Source: Diphasiastrum complanatum
Lineage: Eukaryota > Streptophyta > Lycopodiopsida > Lycopodiales > Lycopodiaceae
Assembly: GCA_029204225.1 (NCBI GenBank)
Contig: CM055092.1
Location: forward strand, 24,448,381-24,512,380
Reading direction: 5' to 3'
DNA length: 64,000 bases
The first letter of the stretch is position 1. Every line of letters begins with the position of its first letter. Shown one piece after another: positions 33,844 to 46,146 of the stretch. The notes under the pieces are model-generated. The model was given only the letters and a program-made list of their open reading frames with translations. It did not search any database and was not told the origin of the DNA. A program made the position numbers and the translations under genes.

Positions 33844-34655
33844 ACATAATTTATTAGTTGACATTTTAGATACCTTTGATTCAGTTGATACACACACACA
33901 CATACACTAATAAATATATAAATATATATAAACATAGAAAAGTGCACACACACACACACACACACACATTCAATTGTACTTCCCAGGATTGAATCTTGAA
34001 AGGAAAGAGCTAAATCCTAATTAAAAATTCCAACCCTATGTAGTGTTGTGTTTTCTTTTCTAGTGTCTCTCTATTTTTCGTTCTCGATGGTGCAATTATC
34101 CTCCAAAGTGCTTCTCGAAGTACTTGATCATCCTTACTAAAGCATCAGAGATAGAGATTTATTCAAATCCATATTGATAGACTGTTGATATATTAAAAAA
34201 TCTAGCAAAAGTTGATTGGTGGTAGTTTTTTGTGTTGATGCGTTAGTCATGAAAAATGTATGGCGTAAGGCTTGGCATGATCGAAAATGTTGCAGGAAAA
34301 GGAAGCTGTACTTCATGCTAGTTCTCAACATCAATATGGTCTAAAGCACTAGGAACTTACATTCAATAGACTTTACAAAACATTACTTGTTTAAATTGAA
34401 TGTACTACATGCCTGCTTTGCAAATGTTGGATTTTTTCTAGAAGCTTGGCAAATCATACCTTGTTATCAAATGCTCATAGCTCTTCAAATAGTTATGTTT
34501 GTGTTATTTTGCTTTGATTCTAGGTAATTGTGAGAAATGGTATTGAGCATGGTGATTCCATTAGGTTCAAGGAGTAATATTTAGCACTTACCAGACATGA
34601 CTCCTATTGTGCATGTATGCTAACAAATTAGTCCAAGAAACTCCAAATTATTTGA

Positions 34656-34656
<1 letters not shown>

Positions 34657-34708
<52 letters not shown>

Positions 34709-34801
34709 ACATAGTTGATACACACACACACACATACACTAATAAATATATAAATATATATAAACACAGAAAAGTGCACACACACACACACACACACACA
34801 C
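34657..34801. repeat. (GA)n and (CA)n microsatellites in the duplicated 3' end
   Basis: GA run 34657-34705, CA runs near 34721-34735 and 34778-34801, separated by the AT-rich 'aataaatatataaatatata' block also present at 33909-33930. Confidence 0.95.
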
Positions 34802-35086
34802 ATTCAATTGTACTTCCAAGGATTGAATCTTGAAAGGAAAGAGCTAAATCCTAATTAAAAATTCCAACCCTATGTAGTGTTGTGTTTTTTTTTCTATTGT
34901 CTCTCTATTTTTTGTTTTCGGTGGAGGAAGTATCCTCCGAAGTGGTTTTAGAAATTCTTTATCATCCTTACTAAGGCATCAAAGATAGAGATTTATTCAA
35001 GTCCATATTAGTAGACTGTTGAAATATTAAAAATCTAGCGAAAGTTGATTGGTGGTAGTTTTTTGTGTTGATGCGTTAGTCATGAA

Positions 35087-35210
35087 AAATGGCATAAGGC
35101 TTGGCATGATCGAAGATTGAATAGAAAAGATCATAAAGTTGGAGATATGGTATTTATGATAAGATGAAGTTGTTTACAGGGAAATTGAAGTTTACAACAT
35201 AAGTTCTTAT
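35087..35210 (+). pseudogene. Possible gypsy integrase C-terminal remnant
   Basis: Plus frame HKAWHDRRLNRKDHKVGDMV, then after a one-base shift KLFTGKLK. The pattern WHDxxLxRK...GDxV...FxGKLK is typical of the integrase tail of some plant gypsy elements (Athila/Tat-like). Copies in opposite orientation occur near 38890, 47500, 49000, 51650 and 54320 within array units. All are frame-broken. Confidence 0.45.
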
Positions 35211-36423
35211 CATGTCAGACATCTTGTTTTTAGGAGTGCTGTTTTGAAATGTTTAGATAGAGAGTGCTTTAATGCTCTATTTAATGACAGTCAGTTACAC
35301 GAGCATTGGCAGCCTAAACTTATTTCTAAATGAACACCATGTTTTTTTCTATCTATTTCATTCTTTACTTTGTTGTCTTCCAATAGTTAATTATCGATTT
35401 TCTCTAAAAAACACAATAACTATACATACGTATGTATGTATGTATGTTTAAAAAAAAAGCATAAAATAAAAAGTTCAAAATAGTTACATTCTGTGAAACA
35501 ATTTAAAATTAAACATGAAGAGACTAAAATTACCAGAATTGCTATTTTTTAAATAAAATAGTCAACCCAATCTTTGAAAAGTTTACCATTGATTCAAAAT
35601 AGTACAATTTGCTCAACTTGAGCTTTGCGAGGGTTAGTTTGCATCACAAGTTAGTTTGTTGTGCAATGTCATTATGAACCATCGTTGACCTAGTTGATAG
35701 ACACAAAACATCAAAATTGACTCGAGAGAGGGTTGAAACCATGTGAAGGATGATTATTTGGAGTCCTTATGTGGGGTTTGTTCTTTGGTGAAGGTTCAAC
35801 CCTCATCGAAGCTCTAGTTACTTATTGACCCTTCAAGAAGATTTTGAGATCTTGTTTCATAGTACTCTATATGTTTTGTAGTTTTTTTCCCATAATTGCA
35901 AAAGAAGCAATTTGTCTAATATATAAGTTTGAAATTCGCTAATTTTGCACAAATGCTAGTGAAGCTCATACATGTACTTTTTATGAATTCTGCTTGAAAC
36001 TGAAAACCAAAATTTCTGCACTTATTACAAACCTTATGTATATATACACTCCATCATGTGTAAAAAAGTTTATTCCTTCGAGAATTATTCTAGTTCTACT
36101 GACACCAATCCTCAAAACAAAGCTTGTGACTTATGGCTTCTCAACATGATATTTTGCTGCTCCCTAGCATGGAAAAAGTCATTTTTCGTTGACCCATTAC
36201 TCTAAGCAATGGGCATTCATGCATTTTGTATATTACTACTAAATTTTTTTGACTTTGCATGCCTATCAAGCCTCCCTTGCCACCACAGGAATAGTCATAG
36301 GGGATCATGCCACCCTATGTGGACCTCAACATGGGTAGAGTGTGGCACTCCTATGGACTACAAGGTTACAGTGCACATTAAAATCGGCCCATTATACCTT
36401 AAACTTTAGGCTTCAAAATTCAA

Positions 36424-36672
36424 ATGGATTTTTTGAGAGGTCTCAAATCTTTTGTGGAGCAATGCACAGATTCTCCAGATCCAACCATCAAACAATTTGC
36501 AACATCTACACATGATTTGGTGTTTCTAGCAACAATAATAATCAAGTGGGACAATTTTTGGCCTGGTGGCATTCGATCCCAATTTGTCACTAAAGTCATT
36601 GAGGATTACATAATAATTGCCAAAAAATGTCAATTATTACAGAGTGACAATACTACTAACATCCATCAATGA
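36424..36672 (+). other. Conserved unknown open frame (FVEQ-type)
   Basis: 82 codons including SFVEQCTDSPDPTIKQFATS, IIIKWDNFWPGGIRSQFVTK and VIEDYIIIA. Homologous frames lie on the minus strand at 47849-48067, 49372-49596, 52037-52261 and 53171-53428. A related frame at 50540-50760 is interrupted. The amino-acid sequence is well kept between units. I recognise no family. It may be a captured exon or part of an element's extra frame; coding is not established. Confidence 0.35.
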
Positions 36673-36854
36673 ACTAAAAACCCTAAATACTATCAAATTT
36701 CTCCCTCACATTCATCCCCATCTCATCTTCACTCTCATATATACTCTCTTTTTCTCTCTCTCTCTCACACAACAGAAAAAAGAAAGTCGATCTCTAATTT
36801 AGGACCGAACCACATTTTGGTTCGCACCAAAGAGCTTTTCCTGGTCAAAAGAAT

Positions 36855-37310
36855 TTGTGTGGATTATCCACGCATGGATAATCCACATGGAATCTAGAAA
36901 CTTATTTGCCCGAATATTGCGTGGATTTAAAAAAATTGATCCACGCAGTATTAACCACCCCAACTCTTTGGATATCCCATGGGTAAAAATACTTTTGCGT
37001 GGATAATCATCCATGCGAAAGCAGAGTCTTCTTTTTAAAAACTTTACTATGGCGTGGATTATCCACGCGCAATTAATTTTTCTATTTTCGGCTCCGGTGT
37101 CCAAGGTTTGCCTAGTTGCTGGGTGTCAGAGTTGGCGTGGATAAACCATGCAATTTGAATTTCCCAACATCCGGCCGATCTGCTGCCAAAATGACACTTG
37201 CGTGGAACATCCACATGCCCATATCCATGCGAATATTCAAGCCAATCCGCGGATATATCCACATAATTTTTTTTTGCCCGCGCTTCCTCCTTTGTATTGT
37301 GCGTGGATAT
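36855..37310. repeat. Cluster of GCGTGGAT-type palindromic motifs
   Basis: Within about 450 bp the motif GCGTGGAT/ATCCACGC and variants occur roughly ten times in both orientations. Examples are GGATTATCCACGCATGGATAATCC-like at 36868, 'gcgtggataatcatccatgcg' near 37005, 'gcgtggattatccacgcgc' near 37053, and weaker forms to 37310. The first also terminates the array units. Confidence 0.7.
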
Positions 37311-37319
37311 TCGTGTAGA

Positions 37320-38268
37320 TATTTTCTACATGTGTTCTTGTGGTGGAAATTGAAGGACGGTAAAGCTTTCATGCTTATTATCCTTAATATATCAGATACA
37401 CAGATTGGAAACATAGCTGAAGCTAAAACGTCAAAAGACGTTTTGGACATTTTGAACTCACTATATGATGTGAAGGACGTAACTACTAAGTTACATCTAC
37501 GAAAGAAATTCTTCACATTCAAAATGTCTACTGGTGATTCTCTTCATATACACATTAACCAGATTAAGAATCTCTTGCAACAGATGGCCGCTGTCGGATC
37601 AGTCATATACGATCAAGATGCAATTATGACATTGCTTTCAAGCTTGCTTTCTACATATATGAAAACTGGGTGATAATCATATCGATACACACAGGTTTAA
37701 CTCTTACTAGAGTTATCACTATGTTGTTGCAGAAGATAATCGAAGAAGTCGAGACATTCCAACTGCTTCCTCCTCTCTGGCTCTATGTGTCAACAAAGGC
37801 TCTAAGCGACAGAAGCAAAAAAGCTCCAAGAAGGCTGCAACGAATCAGAAACAGACTCAAAGTCAAGCACAATCATCATATCCATAATCAAAGAAGAAGG
37901 TGTTTTGTAGATATTGCAAGCGTAATAACCATGAGATCAAGGATTGTCGAATTCTCCAAGCGAAGAATGTAGCCAAGCAACTTGAACAATGAGCAAACAC
38001 AGTTTCATCATCTCCCAGGTTGAAGTGGACGAAGGTGCATTCATGGTCAAAGATCAAAGCGCACTTTTGGATGATTCATGGTTTTTTTATTATGGAACAA
38101 CTCAACACATGACCAATCAATGTGAGATCTTCAATTCCTACACGCCTTACAACATGAAGAAATGTGTTAATCTTGGTGACAATAGTACTCACACTATTGA
38201 AGGTGAAGGTACTATAAGATCACGATTCCATCATGATCAATTCAAATTACTATTAAAAGACTTATATG
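37320..38268 (+). pseudogene. Copia gag and protease fragment
   Basis: Plus-strand relative of 19430-20427, slightly longer at the start. Gag reads LKDGKAFMLIILNISDTQIG, LYDVKDVTTKLHLRKKFF and LLQQMAAVGSV (to a stop near 37672). A knuckle has CxxC followed by RNNHEIKDC near 37915-37950. The protease frame 37989-38265 again has WFFYYGTTQHM in place of the DSG active site. It breaks at 38268 where array-type sequence begins. It is bounded on the left by the palindrome cluster. Confidence 0.8.
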
Positions 38269-39066
38269 GTTTTAACCCTCTCTCGAGTCAATTTTGATGT
38301 TTTGTGTCTGTCAACTAGGTCGACGATGGTTCATAATGACATTGCACATCAAACCTACGTATGATGCAAACTAACCCTCGCAAAGCTCAAGTTAAGCAGA
38401 TTTTACTATTTTGAATCAATGGTAACCTTTGCAAAGATCGGTTTGACTATTTTATATAAAAAGTAGCCATTCTGGTAATTTCTAGTCTCTTCATGTTTCA
38501 TTTTAAATTGTTTTACATAATGTAACTATTTTGAACTTTTTATTTTATGCTTTTTTTTTATACATACATACATATATATGTATAGTTATTCTGTTTTTTA
38601 GAGAAAATAGATAATTACCTAGTGGAAAACAACATAGTAATGAATGAAATAGATAGAAAAAAACATGGTGTTGATTTAAAAATAAATTTAGGCTGCCAAT
38701 GCTCGTGTAACTAACTGTTATTAAATAGAGAATTAAAGCATTCTCTATCTAAACATTTCAAAAATAACACTCCTAAAAACAAGATGTCTAACATGATAAG
38801 AACTTATGCTGTAAACTTCAATTTCCCTGTAGACAACTTCATCTTATCATAAATTCCAAATCTCCAACTTTATGATCTTTTCTATTCAATCTTCGATCAT
38901 GCCAAGCCTTACGCCATACATTTCTCATGACTAACGCATCAACACAAAAACTACCACCAATCAACCTTCGCTAGATTTTTTAATATTTCAACAGTCTACT
39001 AATATGGATTGGAATAAATCTCTATCTAGATTCTGGATTCCGCGTGGATTATCCACGCATGGATAA
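38269..39066 (-). repeat. Partial array unit, minus orientation
   Basis: Starts at 'ggttttaaccctctctcgag' and ends at the palindrome, where 'cacgcatggataa' is fused to AP2 exon 7 sequence ('gcagatggaaac'). The identical fusion is at 54479. Includes the integrase-like tail. Confidence 0.8.
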
Positions 39067-39588
39067 GCAGATGGAAACAATTTGCTCTTATTGGAAACAA
39101 ACAACTAGAAATTTAGCTCAAATAAACATACATGATTAGATTTGAGCAACTATTGATGATGTCTTGCTTTCTATAAATCTTGAGATGAAATCCACAACAC
39201 TGCTCATATCAACACTACCTTTAGTAAACACGATTCGCTTCGCATGACCTGAAGATTTATTCTGATTGGATCTCGGAAGCAGAAGCTGTCTGCAGAAAAT
39301 GAGAATCAAGTACATTTTTAGATGCCACTGAACCATTGCAAATTATCATTTTTACCCGAAACAAGGCAGAAGGAAATGTTGATTATTTGTCACCACTGCA
39401 TAATAACATATATGTGCCTTGAAATTTCCAACCTTTTTCTACCATGACCACTAGTCTTCTTTTCAGGTGAATGTTCATGAAAAATTGCAACTTCTACAAA
39501 ACTCAAAGAAGAGTTTTTCCGACTTATGTACCGAGCTATATGAAAAAAGTCGTCTTCATCGTATTTTTCCCACTGCAGACCAAGGAAC
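39067..39588 (-). pseudogene. AP2-like subfamily-1 fragment (exons 5-7), copy C
   Basis: Exon 6 is 39219-39289 (71 nt, SSGHAKRIVFTKG) and exon 5 is 39418-39572 (155 nt, WEKYDEDDFF). Both are open. A truncated exon 7 lies at the left edge. A solo LTR interrupts the sequence upstream of exon 5. Confidence 0.7.
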
Positions 39589-40189
39589 TGTGAAGAATTG
39601 AAAAAGATTATCTATGTTAGATATAGGGGTCTTATGTTTTTTACATCAAGCATCTAGGTGTAGGATGTTGATAGGAATAAATTTGGCATAGATGGCAAAT
39701 TATGCACTTCCACTTGTAATGCCACTATTGAGCCAAAATAGAGTAAGAGACTAAACACGTGCCAATTAGAGTGTAGACAAGTGTAAAGCTTTTGTTTGAT
39801 GAATTTCAAGAGCTCCAATAGGATTTAGAGGTGGAACTTTGTGAGGTCCAATAGGAAATTGAGGTGTGCGTGAATATAGTCCAATAGAATAAAGAGGTGC
39901 ATGGATCAATGATCATTGTACTCCTCATTTTGAAACTAATTGATTTGGTGATTTCATGGATTTTGTGAGTTATTGGATTTCTAGCTTTCTCTCTCTACTC
40001 GAAAGCTCATGATGCTTTTTCTCTCTCTACCCGAGGACAGAGTGATTGAATGCATGTAGTAGTGTGTTTTTGCCATAGGAACTAAGATTGATCTCGAGTC
40101 TCAATCTAGTCTTGATCTTGGTGCATCTACACACCTTAGGAGATCACAAGTACATGTTTGTGGACAATCCACACGTGTGAAATTCAACA
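39589..40189 (+). mobile_element. Solo LTR in AP2 copy C
   Basis: Begins TGTGAAG and ends AATTCAACA. Flanks are GGAAC (39584-39588) and GGACC (40190-40194), a 5-bp target duplication with one difference. It is homologous to the LTRs of the element at 56650-59352 and to a solo LTR at 55003-55740 inserted at the same site. No internal sequence is present. Confidence 0.85.
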
Positions 40190-40260
40190 GGACCTACAAA
40201 TTATCACTTTTTATTTCTCACATGTGGGAGATTTAAGTTGCGTTAAAATCAAAAGACCAT

Positions 40261-40430
40261 TCATATCACAGTTAGCTATCGTGCTCCTTCATTGTAAGTT
40301 TCAACTACAAATAATTTTTTCTCAGGCAATCAAAATCCTCTACGTCAATTTTGTCGGTTAACTCTACGTGAGAGTGAAATTCACGGGCAGCTATGGCAGG
40401 GAGGAGTAGGTATAAAGGTGTTTATCACAG
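40261..40430 (+). pseudogene. Inverted AP2 exon 1 fragment
   Basis: Matches the copy B leader and first ~38 nt of exon 1 (ATG at 40393, MAGRSRYKGVYHR), then breaks at 40430 into inverted exon 5. It shows a local inversion inside composite copy C. Confidence 0.7.
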
Positions 40431-41124
40431 ACCACTAGTCTTCTTTTCAGGTGAATGTTCATGAAGAATTGCAGCTTCTACAAAACTCGAAAAAGAGTTT
40501 TTCCGACTCATGTACCAAACTATATGAAAAAAGTCGTCTTCATCATATTTCTCCCACTGCAGTGTACATCAGGGAGCTATAAATTATCACTTTTTATTTC
40601 TCACATATGGGAGATTAAACACGCATTAAAATCAAAATACCCTTCTTCAAACATTTGGAAAGCAATGCGCTTTATAATGTGACCTAGCTGTATAACCCAC
40701 TTTATATAATAAAGTTGACTTTAAATGCAGATGACACTCTGTACTCTAACCATACCAGTGGCATTTCAGACTCATAGTCTTCTAATGGGAAGTTAAGTTT
40801 CTCGGTGTGACGAAGTTTAATTGCTGCCCTATCATAATTTATGGGCCACAAAATAATTTTAACACATTAGCAGACCAACGGAGTCATATAAACGCTAGCT
40901 CTGACGAAAAATAAATCAAATTTGCTCAGGCCATAGCTATAGATCACTTTCGTTCTAAGAGACTTTACATGTAAATAGCTTTACAAATATCATCGCAATA
41001 ATTATTTTTCAAAGAATTCATGTAATCCGGCGGAACATATTTTCTTTCCATACCAGTTATTTGCTTCCCATCTTCCCGTTCGTTTTCTGTGATAAACACC
41101 TCTAAACTTACTCCTCCCTGCCAT
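40431..41124 (-). pseudogene. AP2-like subfamily-1 gene 5' half, copy D
   Basis: Exon 1 is 41027-41124 (98 nt, open, SKFRGVYHRKRTGRWEANNW), exon 4 is 40756-40840 (85 nt) and exon 5 is partial at 40431-40556. The exon 4 acceptor has lost its AG. Exon 3 and the surrounding introns are deleted (about 40860-40920). The G-box, leader and (GA)n lie upstream to 41790. Confidence 0.7.
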
Positions 41125-41401
41125 AGTTGCCCGTGAATTTCACTCCCACGTAGAGTTAACTGGCAAAATCGACGTAGAGGATTGCGATTGCCTGAGAGAA
41201 CATTATTTGTAGCTGAAACTTACAATGAAGCAACACGATAGCTAACTGTGATATGAAGTATGAAAAATCGAAGCTAGCGTGGAAGCAAACATATGAGATA
41301 GAATGTCACCCGAGTTAGACAAAATGGGATTTCTAAAATTTTATTGCTCCACATATTTGATGGGCAGTTGAAAGGCAGTTCAAGTGAGGATGAAAGGAAA
41401 A

Positions 41402-41407
41402 CACGTG
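41402..41407. promoter_or_regulatory. G-box (CACGTG) upstream of copy D
   Basis: CACGTG lies about 280 bp upstream of the copy D ATG, in the same context as copies A and B. Confidence 0.35.
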
Positions 41408-41699
41408 CATTTTAGAGAGACTAAACACGAGCTTTCAGAAACTTCTGGAAAGTACTAGAAACTTTTGGAAAGCGAACTGTCCACATAGTGCACACAAGCG
41501 ATGGATCGAGAGACAAGAATGTGAGTTTGAGAGAGGGAGTTTGAGAGATGGAGAGAGGAGAATGTGTCTTCTTGTGGATTGGGAAAGGTTGCTTTGAGGA
41601 GATAGGAGGAAATTAAACACACGCTCTAATTCATTTTAATGTATCATGTTTGCAGATAAGCGTATGATTTATTCTAATTCATATTTGCTTTCATGGGTC

Positions 41700-41702
<3 letters not shown>

Positions 41703-41790
<88 letters not shown>
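41703..41790. repeat. (GA)n microsatellite, 5' flank of AP2 copy D
   Basis: About 88 bp of GA. It is followed by the boundary region to the subfamily-2 gene and a short (CT)n at 41937-41955. Confidence 0.97.
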
Positions 41791-41792
<2 letters not shown>

Positions 41793-42159
41793 CTCGGGTT
41801 GTAGAAAATGAGAGGAGAGAAGATTTGATAGAGCAGGAGATATTGAACATTTAGGGCATTTAAGCTTAGGTTTTTTTTTTAGGCCAGGTATCTAAAATGT
41901 GAATTAATAAAATTGACTTCAATCATTATGTGATCTCTCGCTCTCTCTCTCTCTCAAATAATTTGGGATTTCTTAAACTAATTATCACTTAGCTTACATG
42001 CACAATAGGAGTCATGTAGTGCTAAATATTACTCCTTAAACCTAATGGAATCACCATGCTCAATATCTCTCACCATTTCTCACAATTACCTAGAATCGAA
42101 GCAAAGAAACACAGACATAACTATTTGAAGAGAATTTGATAACAAGGTATGATTCAAAC

Positions 42160-42827
42160 TCTATTGATGTTGAGAGCTAACATAAAATATGGCTTGCTTT
42201 TACTGCAACATTTTCATATGAAATCAATCTTTTTGGATCCTTCTTGGATAATAAGAAAGCAAATTGACTAGACATATATGGCCTAGAAACATGATTACAG
42301 TTTAAAGAGAATGGATTGAAGTGGCTAATATCTTAAAAATCAATACTTTTAGGCTAGAAGGGATTTTAAAAATTCTCACCATCTCCAGCTCTTCCGAGAG
42401 AATATTTACAAGTGCGAGTAGAAAGGGAAACTTGATTTTTCTAGTGGCTGGAATAACATTATCAACATCTTCTACTGGTCCAAATAGGTTCCTATAAGCG
42501 TGTTTGCATTATTCTTGTACTACTACTGCTTTGCTGGATGTAGCTAAAAAAACATATGAATTTTCAGCACATTGTTAAGGAGATGGAAAAAATTTGGTCG
42601 TATTGGAAACAAACAACGATTGGATTTTAGCAACTATTAATGACATCTTGCTTTCTATAAATCTTGAGATAAAAAGCATAGTGTTGTACGTATCATCACT
42701 ACCTTTAGTGATAACGATTCGCTTCCCATCACCTGAAGATTCACTCTGATTGGAGCTCGTAAGCAAAAGCTGTCTGCAGAAAATGAGAATCAAAAACATT
42801 TTTAGCAGCCACTGAACCATGGATAAT
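42160..42827 (-). pseudogene. AP2-like subfamily-2 gene, 3' half, copy C
   Basis: Exon 6 is 42703-42773 (71 nt, SSNQSESSGDGKRIVITKG, normal CTGCAG acceptor). Exon 7 is 42380-42525 (146 nt). Exon 8 is near 42165-42215. Upstream on the minus strand is R1, as in the other composites. Confidence 0.7.
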
Positions 42828-43540
42828 CTATTCATAACAAGGCCAAAGGGAATTTTGAATATTTATCACCACTGGATAATAACATATACAAACCACTAGA
42901 TTTGACTCACAAAGTATCATGCAACCACACTGCTCATACAGAGAGTCTACCACCATACTCTCGACCAACTGACTCGTCCCCAATCCAACTTGACCACAAG
43001 TGGACCACATGAGCGACATGGCTCAAACTGAAGAAATCCAACTGCCACCATGAGACTTACATCCTCCATCTAGCTAGGCTGACATCCTATCAGACACTTA
43101 CAAGTACGAACCTGTAAAGTTGACATAAATGAGCAGCTGAGGCTCAACCTGAGGAAATCTTACTGCTACCATAAGATTGCACCCTCACCAGATAGATAGC
43201 TAGTAGACAATGACAAGTCAATCAGCATAAACGACTACTTTGTTTTACTGTAGCAGATGCACAACCACATAAAACTCCGACTCAGATCTAAATTCTCGTG
43301 AAAAGGCAACATGCAAGCCCACACACACTCACGCAATTCAACACGAATGATAAAGCGTCAAATACATGACCAAGGCCTGCCCATAAGTGTTATCAAGTCG
43401 TACGAACACTTTTGCCACCTGTATATCCGCTGCTACACCATTGGTCACCAAATCAGGTCCTCAACCATGGTCTGCACCTGTACCAAGATGCTCTCACGTC
43501 CAAGCATATCCAACTGTCCAATAACTCCTGAAAGCTTATC
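42828..43540 (-). repeat. Repeat R1, copy C (truncated)
   Basis: Matches the distal half of R1 in right-arm orientation (about 23880-24458 plus 29439-29560, inverted). It breaks at about 43540. Confidence 0.8.
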
Positions 43541-45589
43541 CCCAGCCATTCCCCATGCACTAAGCACAAGAGTCAACCAAGGACTTAATGAATGAATGTA
43601 CACAAACCTCACCATAGGCTATACTTGAGTAGCTCACCCATCTCCCAAAGATATTGATGATGATTTGCCTCTCCTACATCTCATGCAGGCTCAACTTCCC
43701 ATACTTGACGTTGCCGACTCTGATTTGACCAGTATATAGGCCTCCCACCAAGGAGCCTATCTCCCCGCAACATCCATCATAGCGTCCAAGCCAAAGCAAA
43801 TGCACTAGAACCACTATGGTGATGAACAACTCACCCAAGATCCATAGCATATCAGGTAGGATAGCTCCAGAACCCTATACCCTCCTGTACCATTTGAACT
43901 TGAAGTGAAGGTCTACTATTTCTAATGTCCCGACATTAGAAGTTGTGACTTAAAAAAAAGAACAAGTCATCAAAACACTGTTAAATAGAACTTGAAAAAG
44001 AACTCAAAACTTAGGGAAGAGCTTAAACATTCAATCACAAAGTCATTCATTCAAGAGACTTGTTGAGGGGTCAAGATGGGGACCACCCCCCCCTAGAAGC
44101 ATTTTTCTTTTCAAATTATGCAAGACCAATCACATATACAGTGGTTTTGGGAAGATGGATTCTTAGATCTTTACATCAACCAAAAGTTTACAAATTATGG
44201 ATCTTAAAGAATCTTATACCAAGAAAAGTGGTTCTTTATGACATGCAAGGACTTATTGATCAAGAAAAGAACATGCATAGGCATTTGACATCAGTAGTCA
44301 TGGCATGCATGAATCCAATTTGACATGCAAGCTTCAATTTCAACATGCAAACTTCAAGTTCATACATACAAGTTCCCAAATTAGACATGCAACTCCTAAA
44401 TCAGACATGTATGACCAAAAAGTTATGGATGATGTGACATGCAAAGTCATCAAGTCATGGATGGTGTGACATGCAAAGCCATCAAGTCATGGATGGTGTG
44501 ACATGCATGGCCATCAAGTCATGGATGGTGTGACATGCATGGCCATTAGTCTTATGGATGGTGTGAAAGTTATAAAGAGAGGGAGAGAAAGAGAGAAAGA
44601 GAGATGAAAGAGGTAGGAGAAAGTGGTTCCGAAAAGTGATTCCAGTCCAAGCGTGATAGATCCTCCTCAAGCCATAGCACCAAGCTTTCTTCCAAGCACC
44701 TACACACACACAAGCAAGAGCAAGAGGCAAAGCAAAAATGAATGGGAGATGAATAATGAGGGAGAGGGGCGAGTTAGTCCTTTTATAGGGAATGTGTAGT
44801 CTTTAGGAAATGGCTGAGGTGTCCAAAATAAGTGTGAGAGGTGAAAGGGAGACTCTAGGATAAGTAAAGTGAGAGGGTGAGTTGTATAAGTATGAGAGAT
44901 TGTTTATCACTTAGAGAAAAAGGGGAGGAGTAGGAGGGCGCATTTTCCTAGGTGTCCTATTGCTTTCAAGCCATTTGAAAAAGTAGGTAAGTTACATATT
45001 GATAAGGATAGAAGGTAGGTAGCCTAACATTCAATGTTAGTCACTTTTAAGTTGAATATTTCTTTGTGTACAACATTGGGATCCACCCAAGTGTTTTTCA
45101 TGTCATGAGAAAGGCTTTGTATATGTCCATCTTACCTTGCATAATTTTCATCAGCTCCTAGGCTCTTTTTTCTAGGGGTTGCCCATCCCCAATCATAGTG
45201 GAGTGTGACACAAAGGGTGATCAGTCCTTTGGTTTCTTCTCCCAGTCTTTATAGACTCGAGTGAGCCTTCTTTATAGACTCGATTGAGCCTTCTTCAGGT
45301 ACCGCCTTTAAGCTTTAAGAAGCTTCTTTGGATTCTTTCTTCATGTACTCTTCTTAGTACCTGGACATACCCTTAGGAAAAGGTTAGAAGCCATACCATC
45401 AAATGGTTCATCACTAGATTCTATTTCTTGAACTTGCATATTAAATTGTTAGCATTGCTCTACAGTTTCATTTCTTGTTTTCAGGTAATGATACCTGAAC
45501 TCACAATTCATCAGTTAGAGTAATAAGCTCTAATATTCAAAATATGTTTCATACAAAAAAAATGGAAGACTGGATAGCCTTTATTTCCT
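43541..45589. other. No gene recognised
   Basis: About 2 kb with no coding similarity. It holds a minisatellite (44405-44560), a purine-rich stretch at 44570-44620 and a 24-bp direct duplication ('tttatagactcgagtgagcc') near 45247-45295. The frame 44060-44323 (87 codons) has no supporting features. Confidence 0.55.
44405..44560. repeat. 32-bp minisatellite
   Basis: Three to four head-to-tail copies of a 32-bp unit around 'gtcatggatggtgtgacatg'. Looser 'gacatgcaa' repeats lead into it from 44325. Confidence 0.85.
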
Positions 45590-46146
45590 GGTCAATTTGG
45601 TCTATACAGTTTTACATTCCCTCCGACGCATTAAGCATTGTCCTCAACGGGCATTTCTCAAATAAACATTTAAAATTTCTGCATACTCTTGGAAGAATTC
45701 TTCTTCCATCCATCTTGCATCCGTAGTAGGATAGTTCTTAAATTTGAGGAGGTATAATGTAGAAGTTATCCCTTTTCTTCCAGTTCTTGTCTTGTGCATC
45801 AATATCCGTTCAAGTTTAAGGATTTCTTCAATTCCTTGAACTTCTGGTGGTTCGGAATCTGAAAATCCTTCTGGTTCCGGACCATTGAATTTTTTTAGCA
45901 AGCTTACATGGAATTTGTTATGGATTTTCCAAGTAATAGGTAAGTCAAGCTCACATGTAACTTCATTGATTACTTTCTTGATTTTGAAAGGTCCATAATA
46001 CTTTTGGGCTAGTTTTGGGTAGAGTTTCATGCTGCCGTTCTTTTTTTTGAGTCTTTTCTTTTCGGGTTTTAGGAGAACTAGTTCTCCTTCGTCGTACTTG
46101 ATTGCCCTCCGACGCATATTTGCACTTTTCTACTGTTTCTGTTGTG
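45590..46146 (-). pseudogene. Gypsy integrase C-terminal region with chromodomain-like tail
   Basis: Minus frame 45644-46117 has AIKYDEGELVLLKPEKKRLK, YYGPFKIKKVINEVTCELDL, KIHNKFHVSLLKKF and a tail with LLKFKNYPTTDARWMEEEFF, a chromodomain-like pattern. It continues the gypsy-1 family integrase and shows the part gypsy-1 itself lacks. It is cut at 46146 by copia sequence. Confidence 0.8.

Larger units (their letters stand above)
35087..36900 (+). repeat. Array-related unit, plus orientation, longest version
   Basis: Contains in reverse order every block of the 46.6-54.5 kb array: integrase-like tail, 'ataaaataaaaagttcaaa' stretch, 'aaaccatgtgaaggatgatt', 'gcatttgtgc', the FVEQ-type frame and the palindrome. 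It also has about 400 bp (36010-36420) that the array units lack, so it may be closer to the ancestral form. Confidence 0.75.

Noticed and set aside
44060-44323. 87-codon frame starting MLRGQDGDHPP
   Set aside because: No similarity, no conservation elsewhere in the window, and composition like the surrounding noncoding DNA.
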